64,000 bases of DNA from Bin87 sp965207585 (GCA_965207585.1 CBDBMT010000003.1:1-64000), one strand, 5' to 3'. Counted from the stretch's first letter, positions 12,001 through 18,087 are shown. The notes: generated by a model not told the origin, from the sequence alone. Numbers and translations are program-made.

Positions 12001-14886
12001 GACGTAACGCTATCGGAGTCCATTTACTTCCCAGCCGGAACAACTACCAGGAGGCTCCCGATTAACGTGGTGGACAACGACGTGGTGGAACCGGTAGAAA
12101 CCTTCTCCATTTCCCTGGTTGCGCAACCCGGGGTGGTTGCCGTTGGAGAGCCCACGACGGTGACGATAACGGACGATGACCATACCCAAATCAGTATCCG
12201 CAGTCACGAGGGCTACCCCTTGTCCGAGCAGGTTGAGGAGGGAAATCAGGGGACTGTCTCATTTTTCCTGAGCAAAGCTCACCAGGATGACGTGACTGTG
12301 GATTGCGTAGTAGGCGGCACCGTCGTTGCCGGCGAAGACTACGTGGCGATGCACTCCCTGACCATCCCGGCCGGGATGGAGCGCTATTCCATTACCATAG
12401 ACACCATAGACGACAAGGTTGCCGAGTCCACGGAGACCCTGGTGTTCTCCATCATGAATCCAAACCCGGGAGCGCCCGGTGTGTCGATTGCCTCTGACAA
12501 GTCGAAACACACCATGGAGATCATGGATAACGACGAGAGGGAGCCGATTAAAGTTGTGCCGGTGGTGAGCATAGTTGCAAGCCCTGATCAGGTCAACGAA
12601 GGAGAAAGCTTTACCTACACCCTGAATGCCAGTCCCATGACCGAGGATACCGAAATCTTGGTATACATGGGTATCTACAGGAGGCATGACGGCCAGGAAG
12701 AACGTATAGGAGTAGCGGCCGAGCAATTCATCTGGGGCGCTACCGTTATGACAAACACCGTGTACGTAGAAGACGATGATGAGCACGAGACCGACGAGGT
12801 GCTGATGGTGAAGATCTATCCACACGATGAGTACAATCCTTACCCTGATCCTTACGAGGTGTCCGGTTCCATGGGGTCAGCTACGGTCAGCGTGATAGAT
12901 AACGATCCCCCCAAGCCGGTAGTCAGCATCTCGGCCGACGGCGACATCGTCGAAGGCGGCATGGCCCAGTTCACTATCAGTGCCAACCCCAAGCCAACGG
13001 GCAACCTGCCGGTGAGCGTAATGGTCGGGGCCAGTGGCGACTACGGGGCCACCGCCGGTTCAAGGACGGTCACCGTTCCCACCACGGGCAGCGTCATGCT
13101 GGAGGTGGAAACCACGGACGACGACGCGGATGAGGCCGACGGGTCGGTGACGGCCACGGTGAACTCTGGCAGCGACTACAAGGTGTCCTCGTCCCAGGGC
13201 GCGGCCACGGTCGGCGTGGCCGATAACGACGGCTCGCCTACGCCGGTGGTGAGCGTCACCGGCAGCAGCGGGATTACCGAGGGCGGTGACGCCACCTTCA
13301 CGGTGACGGCCAGCCCGGCGCCGGCCGCCAACCTGGCGGTGAGCGTCACGGTGTCCGCCAGCGGCGACTACGGAGCGACCACCGGCAAGCGCACGGTGAC
13401 GGTTCCCACCACGGGCAGCGTAAGCTTCACCGTCGGCACCACCGACGACGACGCTGACGAAACCGACGGGTCGGTCACGGCCACGGTAAACGTGGGCAAC
13501 GACTACACGGTGTCGGTGACCCAGGGCGCGGCCACGGTCAGCGTATTTGACAACGACGGCCCCGCCAAGCCAGTGGTCAGCGTCACCGGCGGCAGCGGCG
13601 TGACCGAGGGCGTCGACGCCACCTTCACGGTCACCGCCAGCCCGGCCCCGGCGTCCAACCTGGACGTGAGCGTCACGGTGTCCGCCAGCGGCGACTACGG
13701 AGCGACCACCGGCCAGCGGACGGTGACCGTCCCCACCACGGGCAGCGCCACCTTCACCGTGGGCACCACCGACGACGACGTTGACGAAACCGACGGGTCG
13801 GTCACGGCTACGGTGAACGTGGACAGCGACTACACGGTGTCCTCGAACCAAGGGGCGGCCACGGTCAACGTGGCCGACAATGACGTGCCGGAGGTGAGCG
13901 TCACCGCTGGCAACGGGATTACCGAGGGCGTCGACGCCACCTTCACGGTCACCGCCAGCCCGGCCCCGGCGTCCAACCTGGACGTGAGCGTCACGGTGTC
14001 CGCCAGCGGCGACTACGGAGCGACCACCGGCCAGCGGACGGTGACCGTCCCCACCACGGGCAGCGCCACCCTCACCGTGGGCACCACCGACGACGACGCT
14101 GACGAAACCGACGGGTCGGTCACGGCCACGGTGAACTCTGGCAGCGACTACACGGTGTCCTCGACCCAAGGTGCGGCCACGGTTGCCGTGTTGGACAATG
14201 ACGACCCGCCAAAGCCGGAGGTGAGCATTACTGCTGGCCAAGATATAACGGAGGGCGAAGACGCCGTATTCACCATCAGCGCCAGTGAGGCGCATCCGGA
14301 TGCGCCATCAGGTGACCTTTCGGTAAACGTAACCATTGAATCCATCGGTGACTATGACGCATTCACTGGGCCAAAGACGGTCGTTGTCTCCCCCGGCAGC
14401 AGTGTGACCCTCACCATTGCCACAACTGACGACACGCTGGACGATTTGGAAGGGTCGATAACGGCTACGCTGAAAGCCGGCGACGGTTACACTCTGTCCG
14501 ATTCCCACGGTGCAGCCACGGTCAACGTAGCGGACGACGACGCTTCGCCAACCGTGTCCGTTGGGGATGGGTCGGAAACGGAGGGCGGGCTGCTGGAATT
14601 TCAGGTGACCCTCTCCACAGCATCGGGCAGAGAGGTTACGGTACGGTGGTTGACCCTGCCCCTGGCCAGTGCGGACCAACGGGCTACCAGCCTTGATTAC
14701 AAGTCCGCGACCGACCTTGCGGTATTCGCTCCGGGAGAGACCAGCAAAACATTTGAGATATGCTTGGAACAAGACACTAAAGATGAGCCGGATGAGTACT
14801 TCACCGTGATTCTGGATGAGTATTCGCTGGACGGAGCCACCATGGGCGACGGAGAGGGAATCATGACCATAGTGGATGACGACTAG
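1..14886 (+). CDS. giant Calx-beta repeat surface protein, 5' end outside the window
   Basis: The reading frame is open from the first base to TAG at 14884-14886, about 4,960 residues, so the true start and any signal peptide lie upstream. It is a chain of roughly 40 Calx-beta-like domains of 100-120 residues. Each has a TEGG/AEGG entry, an acidic DE(A/H)DET core and a GTITDDD-type exit, the family's Ca2+-binding acidic pattern. To residue ~3005 the domains fall into 460-residue blocks of four. Beyond that they diverge: two FEKSSYTFNEDDD modules, then four VSVTxGxGITEG domains at about 12.9-14.2 kb. The protein is very acidic, rich in Thr/Ala/Gly/Asp and nearly free of Cys. It ends inside a Calx-beta domain with no visible anchor or sorting domain. 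An extracellular adhesin or matrix role is inferred from the family, not shown. Confidence 0.9.
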   Translation, partial: DKGVGTITDDDPATAVASVGAPAAAVAEGNDPMATTNLSFPVSLTAASGKAVVVTYSLTGTADAPGDYTEPDPLSVSVPAGSTTANIVIPVRGDTLDEADETVIVTLTGATNAALDEDAADLTATGTISDDDDAPTLSVADVSVTEGGTAEFTVTLSAASGRDVTFSWKTAADADGTHPAGASDYTAVTATTATIAAGATTAELEVQTTQDTRDEEDETFLVELSSPTNATLADAEATGTISDNDAVPTLSVDDVSVAEGGTAEFTVTLSAASGKAVTFKWKTDAAAGADAAGATDYTAVTATDATIAAGATTVKLEVQTTQDTLDEADETFLVKLSDATNATIADGEGQGTISDDDGTPTLSVGDASVAEGGTAEFTVTLSAASGRDVTFSWKTAADETADAHPAGASDYTAVTATTATIAAGATTATLEVQTTEDTLDEHDETFLVELSSPTNATLADDKGVGTITDDDPATAVASVGAPAAAVAEGNDPMATTNLSFPVSLTAASGKAVVVTYSLTGTADAPGDYTEPDPLSVSVPAGSTTANIVIPVRGDTLDEADETVIVTLTGATNAALDEDAADLTATGTITDDDDAPTLSVADVSVTEGGTAEFTVTLSAASGRDVTFSWKTAADADGTHPAGASDYTAVTATTATIAAGATTAELEVQTTQDTRDEEDETFLVELSSPTNATLADAEATGTISDNDAVPTLSVDDVSVAEGGTAEFTVTLSAASGKAVTFKWKTDAAAGADAAGATDYTAVTATDATIAAGATTVKLEVQTTQDTLDEADETFLVKLSDATNATIADGEGQGTISDDDGTPTLSVGDASVAEGGTAEFTVTLSAASGRDVTFSWKTAADETADAHPAGASDYTAVTATTATIAAGATTATLEVQTTEDTLDEHDETFLVELSTPTNATLADDKGVGTITDDDPATAVASVGAPAAAVAEGNDPMATTNLSFPVSLTAASGKAVVVTYSLTGTADAPGDYTEPDPLSVSVPAGSTTANIVIPVRGDTLDEADETVIVTLTGATNAALDEDAADLTATGTITDDDDAPTLSVADVSVTEGGTAEFTVTLSAASGRDVTFSWKTAADADGTHPAGASDYTAVTATTATIAAGATTAELEVQTTQDTRDEEDETFLVELSSPTNATLADAEATGTISDNDAVPTLSVDDVSVAEGGTAEFTVTLSAASGKAVTFKWKTDAAAGADAAGATDYTAVTATDATIAAGATTVKLEVQTTQDTLDEADETFLVKLSDATNATIADGEGQGTISDDDGTPTLSVGDASVAEGGTAEFTVTLSAASGRDVTFSWKTAADETADAHPAGASDYTAVTATTATIAAGATTATLEVQTTEDTLDEHDETFLVELSSPTNATLADDKGVGTITDDDPATAVASVGAPAAAVAEGNDPMATTNLSFPVSLTAASGKAVVVTYSLTGTADAPGDYTEPDPLSVSVPAGSTTANIVIPVRGDTLDEADETVIVTLTGATNAALDEDAADLTATGTITDDDDAPTLSVADVSVTEGGTAEFTVTLSAASGRDVTFSWKTAADADGTHPAGASDYTAVTATTATIAAGATTAELEVQTTQDTRDEEDETFLVELSSPTNATLADAEATGTISDNDAVPTLSVDDVSVAEGGTAEFTVTLSAASGKAVTFKWKTDAAAGADAAGATDYTAVTATDATIAAGATTVKLEVQTTQDTLDEADETFLVKLSDATNATIADGEGQGTISDDDGTPTLSVGDASVAEGGTAEFTVTLSAASGRDVTFSWKTAADETADAHPAGASDYTAVTATTATIAAGATTATLEVQTTEDTLDEHDETFLVELSSPTNATLADDKGVGTITDDDPATAVASVGAPAAAVAEGNDPMATTNLSFPVSLTAASGKAVVVTYSLTGTADAPGDYTEPDPLSVSVPAGSTTANIVIPVRGDTLDEADETVIVTLTGATNAALDEDAADLTATGTITDDDDAPTLSVADVSVTEGGTAEFTVTLSAASGRDVTFSWKTAADADGTHPAGASDYTAVTATTATIAAGATTAELEVQTTQDTRDEEDETFLVELSSPTNATLADAEATGTISDNDAVPTLSVDDVSVAEGGTAEFTVTLSAASGKAVTFKWKTDAAAGADAAGATDYTAVTATDATIAAGATTVKLEVQTTQDTLDEADETFLVKLSDATNATIADGEGQGTISDDDGTPTLSVGDASVAEGGTAEFTVTLSAASGRDVTFSWKTAADETADAHPAGASDYTAVTATTATIAAGATTATLEVQTTEDTLDEHDETFLVELSTPTNATLADDKGVGTITDDDPATAVASVGAPAAAVAEGNDPMATTNLSFPVSLTAASGKAVVVTYSLTGTADAPGDYTEPDPLSVSVPAGSTTANIVIPVRGDTLDEADETVIVTLTGATNAALDEDAADLTATGTITDDDDAPTLSVADVSVTEGGTAEFTVTLSAASGRDVTFSWKTAADADGTHPAGASDYTAVTATTATIAAGATTAELEVQTTQDTRDEEDETFLVELSSPTNATLADAEATGTISDNDAVPTLSVDDVSVAEGGTAEFTVTLSAASGKAVTFKWKTDAAAGADAAGATDYTAVTATDATIAAGATTVKLEVQTTQDTLDEADETFLVKLSDATNATIADGEGQGTISDDDGTPTLSVGDASVAEGGTAEFTVTLSAASGRDVTFSWKTAADETADAHPAGASDYTAVTATTATIAAGATTATLEVQTTEDTLDEHDETFLVELSSPTNATLADDKGVGTITDDDPATAVASVGAPAAAVAEGNDPMATTNLSFPVSLTAASGKAVVVTYSLTGTADAPGDYTEPDPLSVSVPAGSTTANIVIPVRGDTLDEADETVIVTLTGATNAALDEDAADLTATGTITDDDDAPTLSVADVSVTEGGTAEFTVTLSAASGRDVTFSWKTAADADGTHPAGASDYTAVTATTATIAAGATTAELEVQTTQDTRDEEDETFLVELSSPTNATLADAEATGTISDNDGGKTATITPAPDSVPRVMENVVTAPTMTFTVNLDGAAFNTDQTVTVNVGKDGDLAKSGVDYTAVKEFTLTLLAGATSVQGSFTLDPIDDALDEADETLTLTAELTGVAIPELTFTITDDDPEPSISIANAVAVTEGDDPDAATDMSFPVSLSAVSGRDVSATYTLGGSATAGTDYTKPNPLSLTVPAGQGTANILIPIKGDTVKETDETITVTLTGATNATLSTTAPDLTATGTITDDDAPALSIADASAVEGSKAVFTVSLSAASGNAVTFKWKTAADAAGDHPAGAADYTAVSDAVTVTIAAGTRSATLEVQTTQDTLDEHDETFLVQLSDPANATLADGEGVGTITDDDGIPAVSVGAPSAAVDEGDDPAVTTNMSFPVSLTAASGKTVTVTYSLGGTATSGSDYTEPDPLSVSVPAGSRTANIVVPVKGDTVDEDDETVIVTLTGATNANLSTTAADLIATGTIIDDDVDASKQVTLNLIPEVIPENGGAAGASYVVAELRHAQPHDVTLTVNAQGIAPTTTQDFTLSANRELLIQAGKTRSKGIVTITAIDDAVDNADKKISVTASLVSTANLQPPSERTLTIADNDPAVPAQATARFEKSSYTFNEDDDVVDINVILDNALASDLFLRYRFHSATVEVGPGKDVTLSESIYFPAGTTTRRLPINVVDNDVVEPVETFSISLVAQPGVVNVGGPTTVTITDDDHTQISIASHEGYPLSEQVEEGNQGTISFFLSKAHQDDVTVDSVVGGTVVAGEDYVAMHSLTIPAGMERYSITIDTIDDKVAEPTETLVFSIMNPNPGMPGVSIASDKSKHTIRIMDNDGWEPLDVVPEVNITPGSGITEGDNAEFTLVANPVPGAEFPVKVSITAGGDFGVATGARTVRIPASGKATFTVPTTDDAVDEADGWVTGTLEEGIIYTVSASQKSATVPVSDDDSTVPPQATVRFEKSSYTFNEDDDVIDIKVIMDKALATDLFLEYEFDSDVAEVGPGKDVTLSESIYFPAGTTTRRLPINVVDNDVVEPVETFSISLVAQPGVVAVGEPTTVTITDDDHTQISIRSHEGYPLSEQVEEGNQGTVSFFLSKAHQDDVTVDCVVGGTVVAGEDYVAMHSLTIPAGMERYSITIDTIDDKVAESTETLVFSIMNPNPGAPGVSIASDKSKHTMEIMDNDEREPIKVVPVVSIVASPDQVNEGESFTYTLNASPMTEDTEILVYMGIYRRHDGQEERIGVAAEQFIWGATVMTNTVYVEDDDEHETDEVLMVKIYPHDEYNPYPDPYEVSGSMGSATVSVIDNDPPKPVVSISADGDIVEGGMAQFTISANPKPTGNLPVSVMVGASGDYGATAGSRTVTVPTTGSVMLEVETTDDDADEADGSVTATVNSGSDYKVSSSQGAATVGVADNDGSPTPVVSVTGSSGITEGGDATFTVTASPAPAANLAVSVTVSASGDYGATTGKRTVTVPTTGSVSFTVGTTDDDADETDGSVTATVNVGNDYTVSVTQGAATVSVFDNDGPAKPVVSVTGGSGVTEGVDATFTVTASPAPASNLDVSVTVSASGDYGATTGQRTVTVPTTGSATFTVGTTDDDVDETDGSVTATVNVDSDYTVSSNQGAATVNVADNDVPEVSVTAGNGITEGVDATFTVTASPAPASNLDVSVTVSASGDYGATTGQRTVTVPTTGSATLTVGTTDDDADETDGSVTATVNSGSDYTVSSTQGAATVAVLDNDDPPKPEVSITAGQDITEGEDAVFTISASEAHPDAPSGDLSVNVTIESIGDYDAFTGPKTVVVSPGSSVTLTIATTDDTLDDLEGSITATLKAGDGYTLSDSHGAATVNVADDDASPTVSVGDGSETEGGLLEFQVTLSTASGREVTVRWLTLPLASADQRATSLDYKSATDLAVFAPGETSKTFEICLEQDTKDEPDEYFTVILDEYSLDGATMGDGEGIMTIVDDD
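10801..12540 (+). repeat. duplicated two-domain module inside the giant protein
   Basis: Sequence at about 10801-11500 recurs at about 11841-12540, separated by one unrelated Calx-beta domain. Long stretches are identical (the block from GGCCCTGGCAAGGACG through the VVDNDVVEPVETF codons) while the edges have diverged. This is an older duplication than the 1,380-bp array. Confidence 0.9.
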
Positions 14887-15364
14887 GCGGCAGCGCATCG
14901 GCACGCTCCGCGTACCCATTTGGCAATTGACAATGGGATGCAGCGAAGCACCGACCTCGTTCCCGCAGCAATCTATGTCCGCCACCGAGATGGGATTGCC
15001 GCTATCCTGGTACGCCGCATCCAGGGAGTCTGCTGTGCCCCTACAACGCAGTTAAAATTGTGGGTGCCCATGAACGTGGCCAAGCCGTACTATCCGAAAC
15101 GGTGGGATTGGCCTCGGCTGTCGGGACCGTTAAGAGCGTCCCACCACGAGGGTCGCAATTGCCAGGTGGTTACCGAAGACAACCCAGTCGCGGTGGGAGT
15201 GGTCAGGTGGTGACATCCGTGGGGTGCGACTCGTTTCAGGGTGGTGGTCGTTGTCAAAAGTCGTTATTTCCGAAGCCAGGGACTCTTTCCCATTCTGTTA
15301 ATTTGCCCCGCTTTCACTTATTCGGTGCATAGGGGCTAAATTAGCTTCGTCATCCAAGAGTACC
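14887..15364. other. intergenic stretch without a recognised gene
   Basis: Between the stop of the giant gene and the transposon's target duplication I see no convincing coding sequence, RNA gene or strong terminator. Short open frames here have no recognisable motifs or ribosome-binding sites. Confidence 0.5.
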
Positions 15365-15372
15365 TAAGTATT

Positions 15373-15478
15373 GGGAACTATACCCCAAAGTAGACAGCAA
15401 AGTAGACAACGCCCAAAAATGCGAACATCCGCCCAGGTCATCAGTCCTACCAATCCTAGAACACCTGACCCAGACCGT
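15373..15478 (+). repeat. left terminal inverted repeat of the IS1595-type transposon
   Basis: The outer 45 bp match the complement of 20085-20129 exactly. An inner block (15423-15478) matches further in, after a gap of about 24 bp that is extra in the right copy. The direct repeat AAAGTAGACA occurs twice near the tip, a possible transposase-binding array. Confidence 0.92.
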
Positions 15479-15522
15479 CCCGATCCCCAACATCCACGCA
15501 CCCATCCCGTGATAAAATGATC

Positions 15523-15559
15523 AAGTCCGGCTCCAACATAATAGGAACCGGACTTTTTT
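15523..15559 (+). terminator. hairpin plus T-run just upstream of the selenocysteine-tRNA-like gene
   Basis: AAGTCCGGCTCC (15523-15534) pairs with GGAACCGGACTT (15544-15555), with one mismatch, followed by six Ts (15554-15559). It looks like a rho-independent terminator on the + strand. It may insulate the tRNA-like genes from transcription entering through the transposon end. Confidence 0.65.
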
Positions 15560-15561
15560 GC

Positions 15562-15652
15562 GGAAGGTGCCTGGTCCGGAGACCTAACGGGGATTGGCAC
15601 CCCGGGAGCGTCAGCCCTAACTGGCGTTGTGGTTCGACTCCTCCATCTTCCG
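15562..15652 (+). tRNA. selenocysteine-tRNA-like / allo-tRNA-like RNA with anticodon UGG
   Basis: GGAAGGTG (15562-15569) pairs with CATCTTCC (15644-15651), an 8-bp acceptor, followed by discriminator G and CC. The T arm is GTGG-TTCGACT-CCTC, four pairs with one U-U mismatch, giving an 8/4 branch. The D arm GGTC-CGGA-GACC has the 4-nt loop typical of tRNA-Sec. The anticodon arm CGGGG-ATTGGCA-CCCCG is perfect and places UGG at 15595-15597. A long variable arm (CGTCAG-CCCTAA-CTGGCG) follows. The 3' end closely resembles bacterial selC. The anticodon is not UCA, so it should not read UGA. The 8/4 fold resembles allo-tRNAs, which are generally serine-accepting. Serylation by SerRS and decoding of CCA/CCG proline codons is inference. 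Confidence 0.72.
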
Positions 15653-15867
15653 CCTGAAATCCTAACCACAATCGTCATAATTATAGCACATCGGACACGG
15701 CGCACAACCTCACCGCCCGGTTCCAGATCCGCCAATACGAAATCCAGTCGCCGTGCAGCTTTATATTCCGTAACGTTGCATTCGTTATTTTCATCGGATC
15801 TCTGCTACGCTTGATGATGAAAGGCGACGCAACAGCTCATCGCAGACCCGTCACGCCGCCATTCCAA

Positions 15868-15942
15868 GCTACGGTAGTGTAGAGGTCGCATACCGGAGTT
15901 AGTATCCCGGTGGTATGGGTTCAAATCCCTTCCGTAGCTCCA
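15868..15942 (+). tRNA. tRNA-like gene 1 of a tandem pair, encoded CCA, distorted anticodon arm
   Basis: It is 75 nt long. The acceptor GCTACGG/CCGTAGC is perfect, followed by T and an encoded CCA. The D arm is GTGT/ATAC and the T arm ATGGG-TTCAAAT-CCCTT (one mismatch). Only 21 nt lie between the D and T stems, and the anticodon stem cannot be drawn with five clean pairs. The best alternatives give anticodon AGU (Thr) or UAG (Leu). It could be a decaying or a structurally unusual tRNA. Confidence 0.5.
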
Positions 15943-15948
15943 AGCTTC

Positions 15949-16023
15949 GCCGCCTTGGTGTAATCGTAGCATACCGGCCTTGGTGTCCCGGTGGTATGGG
16001 TTCAATTCCCTTGCGCGGTTCCA
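15949..16023 (+). tRNA. tRNA-like gene 2 of a tandem pair, encoded CCA, distorted anticodon arm
   Basis: It has the same 75-nt architecture as its neighbour 6 nt upstream, sharing CATACCGG, GTCCCGGTGGTATGGG-type and T-arm sequence. The acceptor GCCGCCT/GCGCGGT pairs at five positions plus a G-U, with one C-C mismatch; T and CCA follow. The ACCGG/CCGGT helix would enclose a 10-nt loop (CCTTGGTGTC), so the anticodon is uncertain: GGU (Thr) or UGG (Pro). Confidence 0.45.
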
Positions 16024-16190
16024 CATGATAATTATACCGCTACCCACAGGCGAAAATCCATTGCAGACGTGACTTGGCTAAACGACGGCCCCGTTAACTT
16101 TAGAAAATTAAATGACGTATTTGACCTGGCCGTCGCGCATCCTCTACCATTGATTCCACCGACCGCAATCAACCAGCAGGCGGTAACGGC

Positions 16191-16403
16191 CTATTCCAAA
16201 TCTTCATCGTCCTCATCATCGTCCATCTCAATACCAGCAGCCGCCAGCACAGCCTCGACTAACTGGTCCGACCACTCCAAACCCTGCGCAACGTTAACCC
16301 CATTACGCATTATCGGACGGCCACGAAGCGTACCTGCCACTTCTTCGAGAGTGACGTCGGCGGGCAATTCAGGCAAACCCGGAACCTCAAACAATCCAGC
16401 CAT
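16191..16403 (-). CDS. small acidic protein of unknown function, transposon passenger
   Basis: It encodes 70 residues from an ATG preceded by AAGGAGG at good spacing (16409-16415 region on this strand). The product has a Pro/Leu-rich start (GLFEVPGLPELPADVTLEE), an amphipathic centre and a strongly acidic tail (MDDDEDDEDLE). It has no signal peptide or membrane segment. It is divergent from the transposase, so the 180-bp gap between them probably holds both promoters. No family is recognised; a small regulatory or DNA-mimic-like role is only a guess. Confidence 0.7.
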   Translation of the reverse strand: MAGLFEVPGLPELPADVTLEEVAGTLRGRPIMRNGVNVAQGLEWSDQLVEAVLAAAGIEMDDDEDDEDLE

Positions 16404-16524
16404 ATCAGAATCCTCCTTAAACTCGCAACATAATCATTCAGGTCAAGCATAGTATAATCTCTCTTTAAAGTCAAGGGCACACTACTTTCCTGCCCAATAG
16501 TGTCTAAAGTGCGCCTCTAAAGTC

Positions 16525-16553
16525 TTGACTTGCAAACCCCACAATGTTATACT
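16525..16553 (+). promoter_or_regulatory. sigma70-type promoter of the transposase gene
   Basis: TTGACT (16525-16530), a 17-bp spacer and TATACT (16548-16553) form a near-consensus promoter 32 bp upstream of the transposase ATG at 16586. Confidence 0.75.
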
Positions 16554-16585
16554 ACTATACAACTTATAAAGGATGTCAACTTTAG

Positions 16586-17557
16586 ATGTCAGCTACTAGC
16601 AGGAACAATGATGACAACCAGAGCGGCCCGGACCAATCCCGTCCCGTCACAATAGGTATCGTCGAATTCTTTGAAATGTTCCCAGATAACAAAGCCGCCA
16701 GAGAATGGATTGAAGAGACTTTTTGGCCGAATGGAAACCGCTTTTGTCCACGCTGCGATAGTGAGAACACGAAACCCGCCAGCCACCCGACCATGCCGTA
16801 TTGGTGCTCGGATTGTCGGAAGTATTTCTCGGTGAAAGTCGGCACGGTGATGGAGGGCAGCAAAATCTCCTACCAGAAATGGCTGCTCGCCGTGTATTTC
16901 GTGACCATCAACAGCAAGGGTATCAGTAGTTTACAGTTACACCGACAACTGAACGTGAGCCAACCGAAGGCGTGGCATCTGGGTCATCGGATCCGCGAAG
17001 CTATGGACGTGGAACCCGAGAAGATAAACGGAGAAGCCGAGATGGACGAAACCTTTCTCGGTGGCAAGGAAAAGAACAAGCACGCCAACAAGAAATTGCG
17101 TATGGGTCGGGGTGCCGTAGGTAAGGCTCCGGTGGCTGGTATTTTGGATAGGCAAACCCGACAAATTATAGTGGAACCCATTCCCGATGTGAGGCGCGAA
17201 ACTCTACACGCTCTAATCAGGGAGCACGTAAAGCCGGGAAGCACAGTTTATACGGATGAGCATCGAGGCTACCAAAACCTCTACGGTTACGAACATCGAG
17301 CGGTAAAACACAAGGCCGGTCAGTACGTGGATGGCGAGGCTACCACCAATAGCGTTGAATCCTTTTGGGCATTATTCAAGCGGGGCTACCACGGCGTTTA
17401 TCATCATTTCAGCAACAAACACTCACCCCGATACTCCACTGAATTCTCAGAACGCTATAACCTCCGGGGCTTGGACACGCTGGAACAGATGATGTTGATT
17501 GTCCTGGGGATGGCTGGCAAGCGGCTCAGGTATCGGGATCTGGTGGACGGGAATTAA
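16586..17557 (+). CDS. IS1595-family (ISXO2-like) transposase
   Basis: A 323-residue DDE transposase. The N terminus has a zinc ribbon (CPRCDSENTK near residue 52 and YWCSDCRKYF near residue 72). The catalytic region shows MDETFLGGKEK (first acidic residue, about residue 153), VYTDEHRGYQ (second, about 225) and SVESFWALFKRGYHG (third, about 260), followed by the EFSERYNLR signature. Length is normal for the family. The ATG at 16586 has only a weak upstream AAAGGA. It is the only transposase inside the inverted repeats at 15373 and 20129 and presumably mobilises the whole element. No frameshift or missing catalytic residue is visible, so it could be active. Confidence 0.93.
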   Translation: MSATSRNNDDNQSGPDQSRPVTIGIVEFFEMFPDNKAAREWIEETFWPNGNRFCPRCDSENTKPASHPTMPYWCSDCRKYFSVKVGTVMEGSKISYQKWLLAVYFVTINSKGISSLQLHRQLNVSQPKAWHLGHRIREAMDVEPEKINGEAEMDETFLGGKEKNKHANKKLRMGRGAVGKAPVAGILDRQTRQIIVEPIPDVRRETLHALIREHVKPGSTVYTDEHRGYQNLYGYEHRAVKHKAGQYVDGEATTNSVESFWALFKRGYHGVYHHFSNKHSPRYSTEFSERYNLRGLDTLEQMMLIVLGMAGKRLRYRDLVDGN

Positions 17558-17563
17558 CTGCCT

Positions 17564-18085
17564 TTAATTCCGGTAGGCTTCGCAATAATCATGAACCTTT
17601 GCGTGGATAACAAGAAAATCGTCAATCAACTTTTCCAGCAAGAGGCGGATTTCATCGTGACTGTATTGTTCGAGATTGGCGTCAAATTCCGTCAATTGCT
17701 CGCTGTAATTTTCAAGGGAGCGGTGTAATTTTATGATATCGGACGGAACATCTATCCATCCCAAAGATTCCTCCGTATAAGATGAGTTGGTTTCGGATTC
17801 GTTTTCGAGCAGTGTCATATTGATCGGATCATCAAGTCCGTCTATGACATAATCCGCCATATTGTAGAGATGGATATCCACCGCGCTCAGTATTGACGTT
17901 ATGTTGATGCAATATAGGTCATCGTATCCTCCTGTTATATCCCCTCGGGTTTCTGTGGTCTGCTCGGTAAGGTATGCCGTTTGGTTTTCGCCTGAACTCG
18001 TGGCTTGGTCTTCCGGAGCAGTTGCCGTAGCACAAGCCAAGGTTAGCGCTACGGCAACGGTCAGGACGGCTAGGGCTTTACGCAT
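17564..18085 (-). CDS. secreted protein of unknown function, possible lipoprotein
   Basis: It encodes 173 residues. A basic N terminus, a hydrophobic core and LTLAC near residue 18 form a signal peptide, possibly a weak lipobox. The mature part is acidic and rich in Ser/Thr/Glu, with helical heptad-like stretches near the C terminus (LHRSLENYSEQLTEF), suggesting an extracytoplasmic helical protein. GGGAGG precedes the ATG. It starts two bases after the stop of the gene upstream on the same strand, so the two form an operon. Its 3' end lies 7 bp from the transposase stop (convergent). No family is recognised. Confidence 0.72.
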   Translation of the reverse strand: MRKALAVLTVAVALTLACATATAPEDQATSSGENQTAYLTEQTTETRGDITGGYDDLYCINITSILSAVDIHLYNMADYVIDGLDDPINMTLLENESETNSSYTEESLGWIDVPSDIIKLHRSLENYSEQLTEFDANLEQYSHDEIRLLLEKLIDDFLVIHAKVHDYCEAYRN

Positions 18086-18087
18086 CG

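Noticed and set aside
14920..15332. Possible small genes between the giant gene and the transposon
   Set aside because: No Shine-Dalgarno site, no protein-like pattern and overlapping frames of equal quality.
15562..15652. Calling this an ordinary tRNA-Pro or a functional selC
   Set aside because: The long variable arm, 8-bp acceptor and 4-nt D loop exclude tRNA-Pro; the UGG anticodon excludes UGA-reading selC.
15364..15735. A 123-codon minus-strand frame over the transposon left end
   Set aside because: It spans the inverted repeat, the terminator hairpin and the tRNA-like gene; not a plausible protein.
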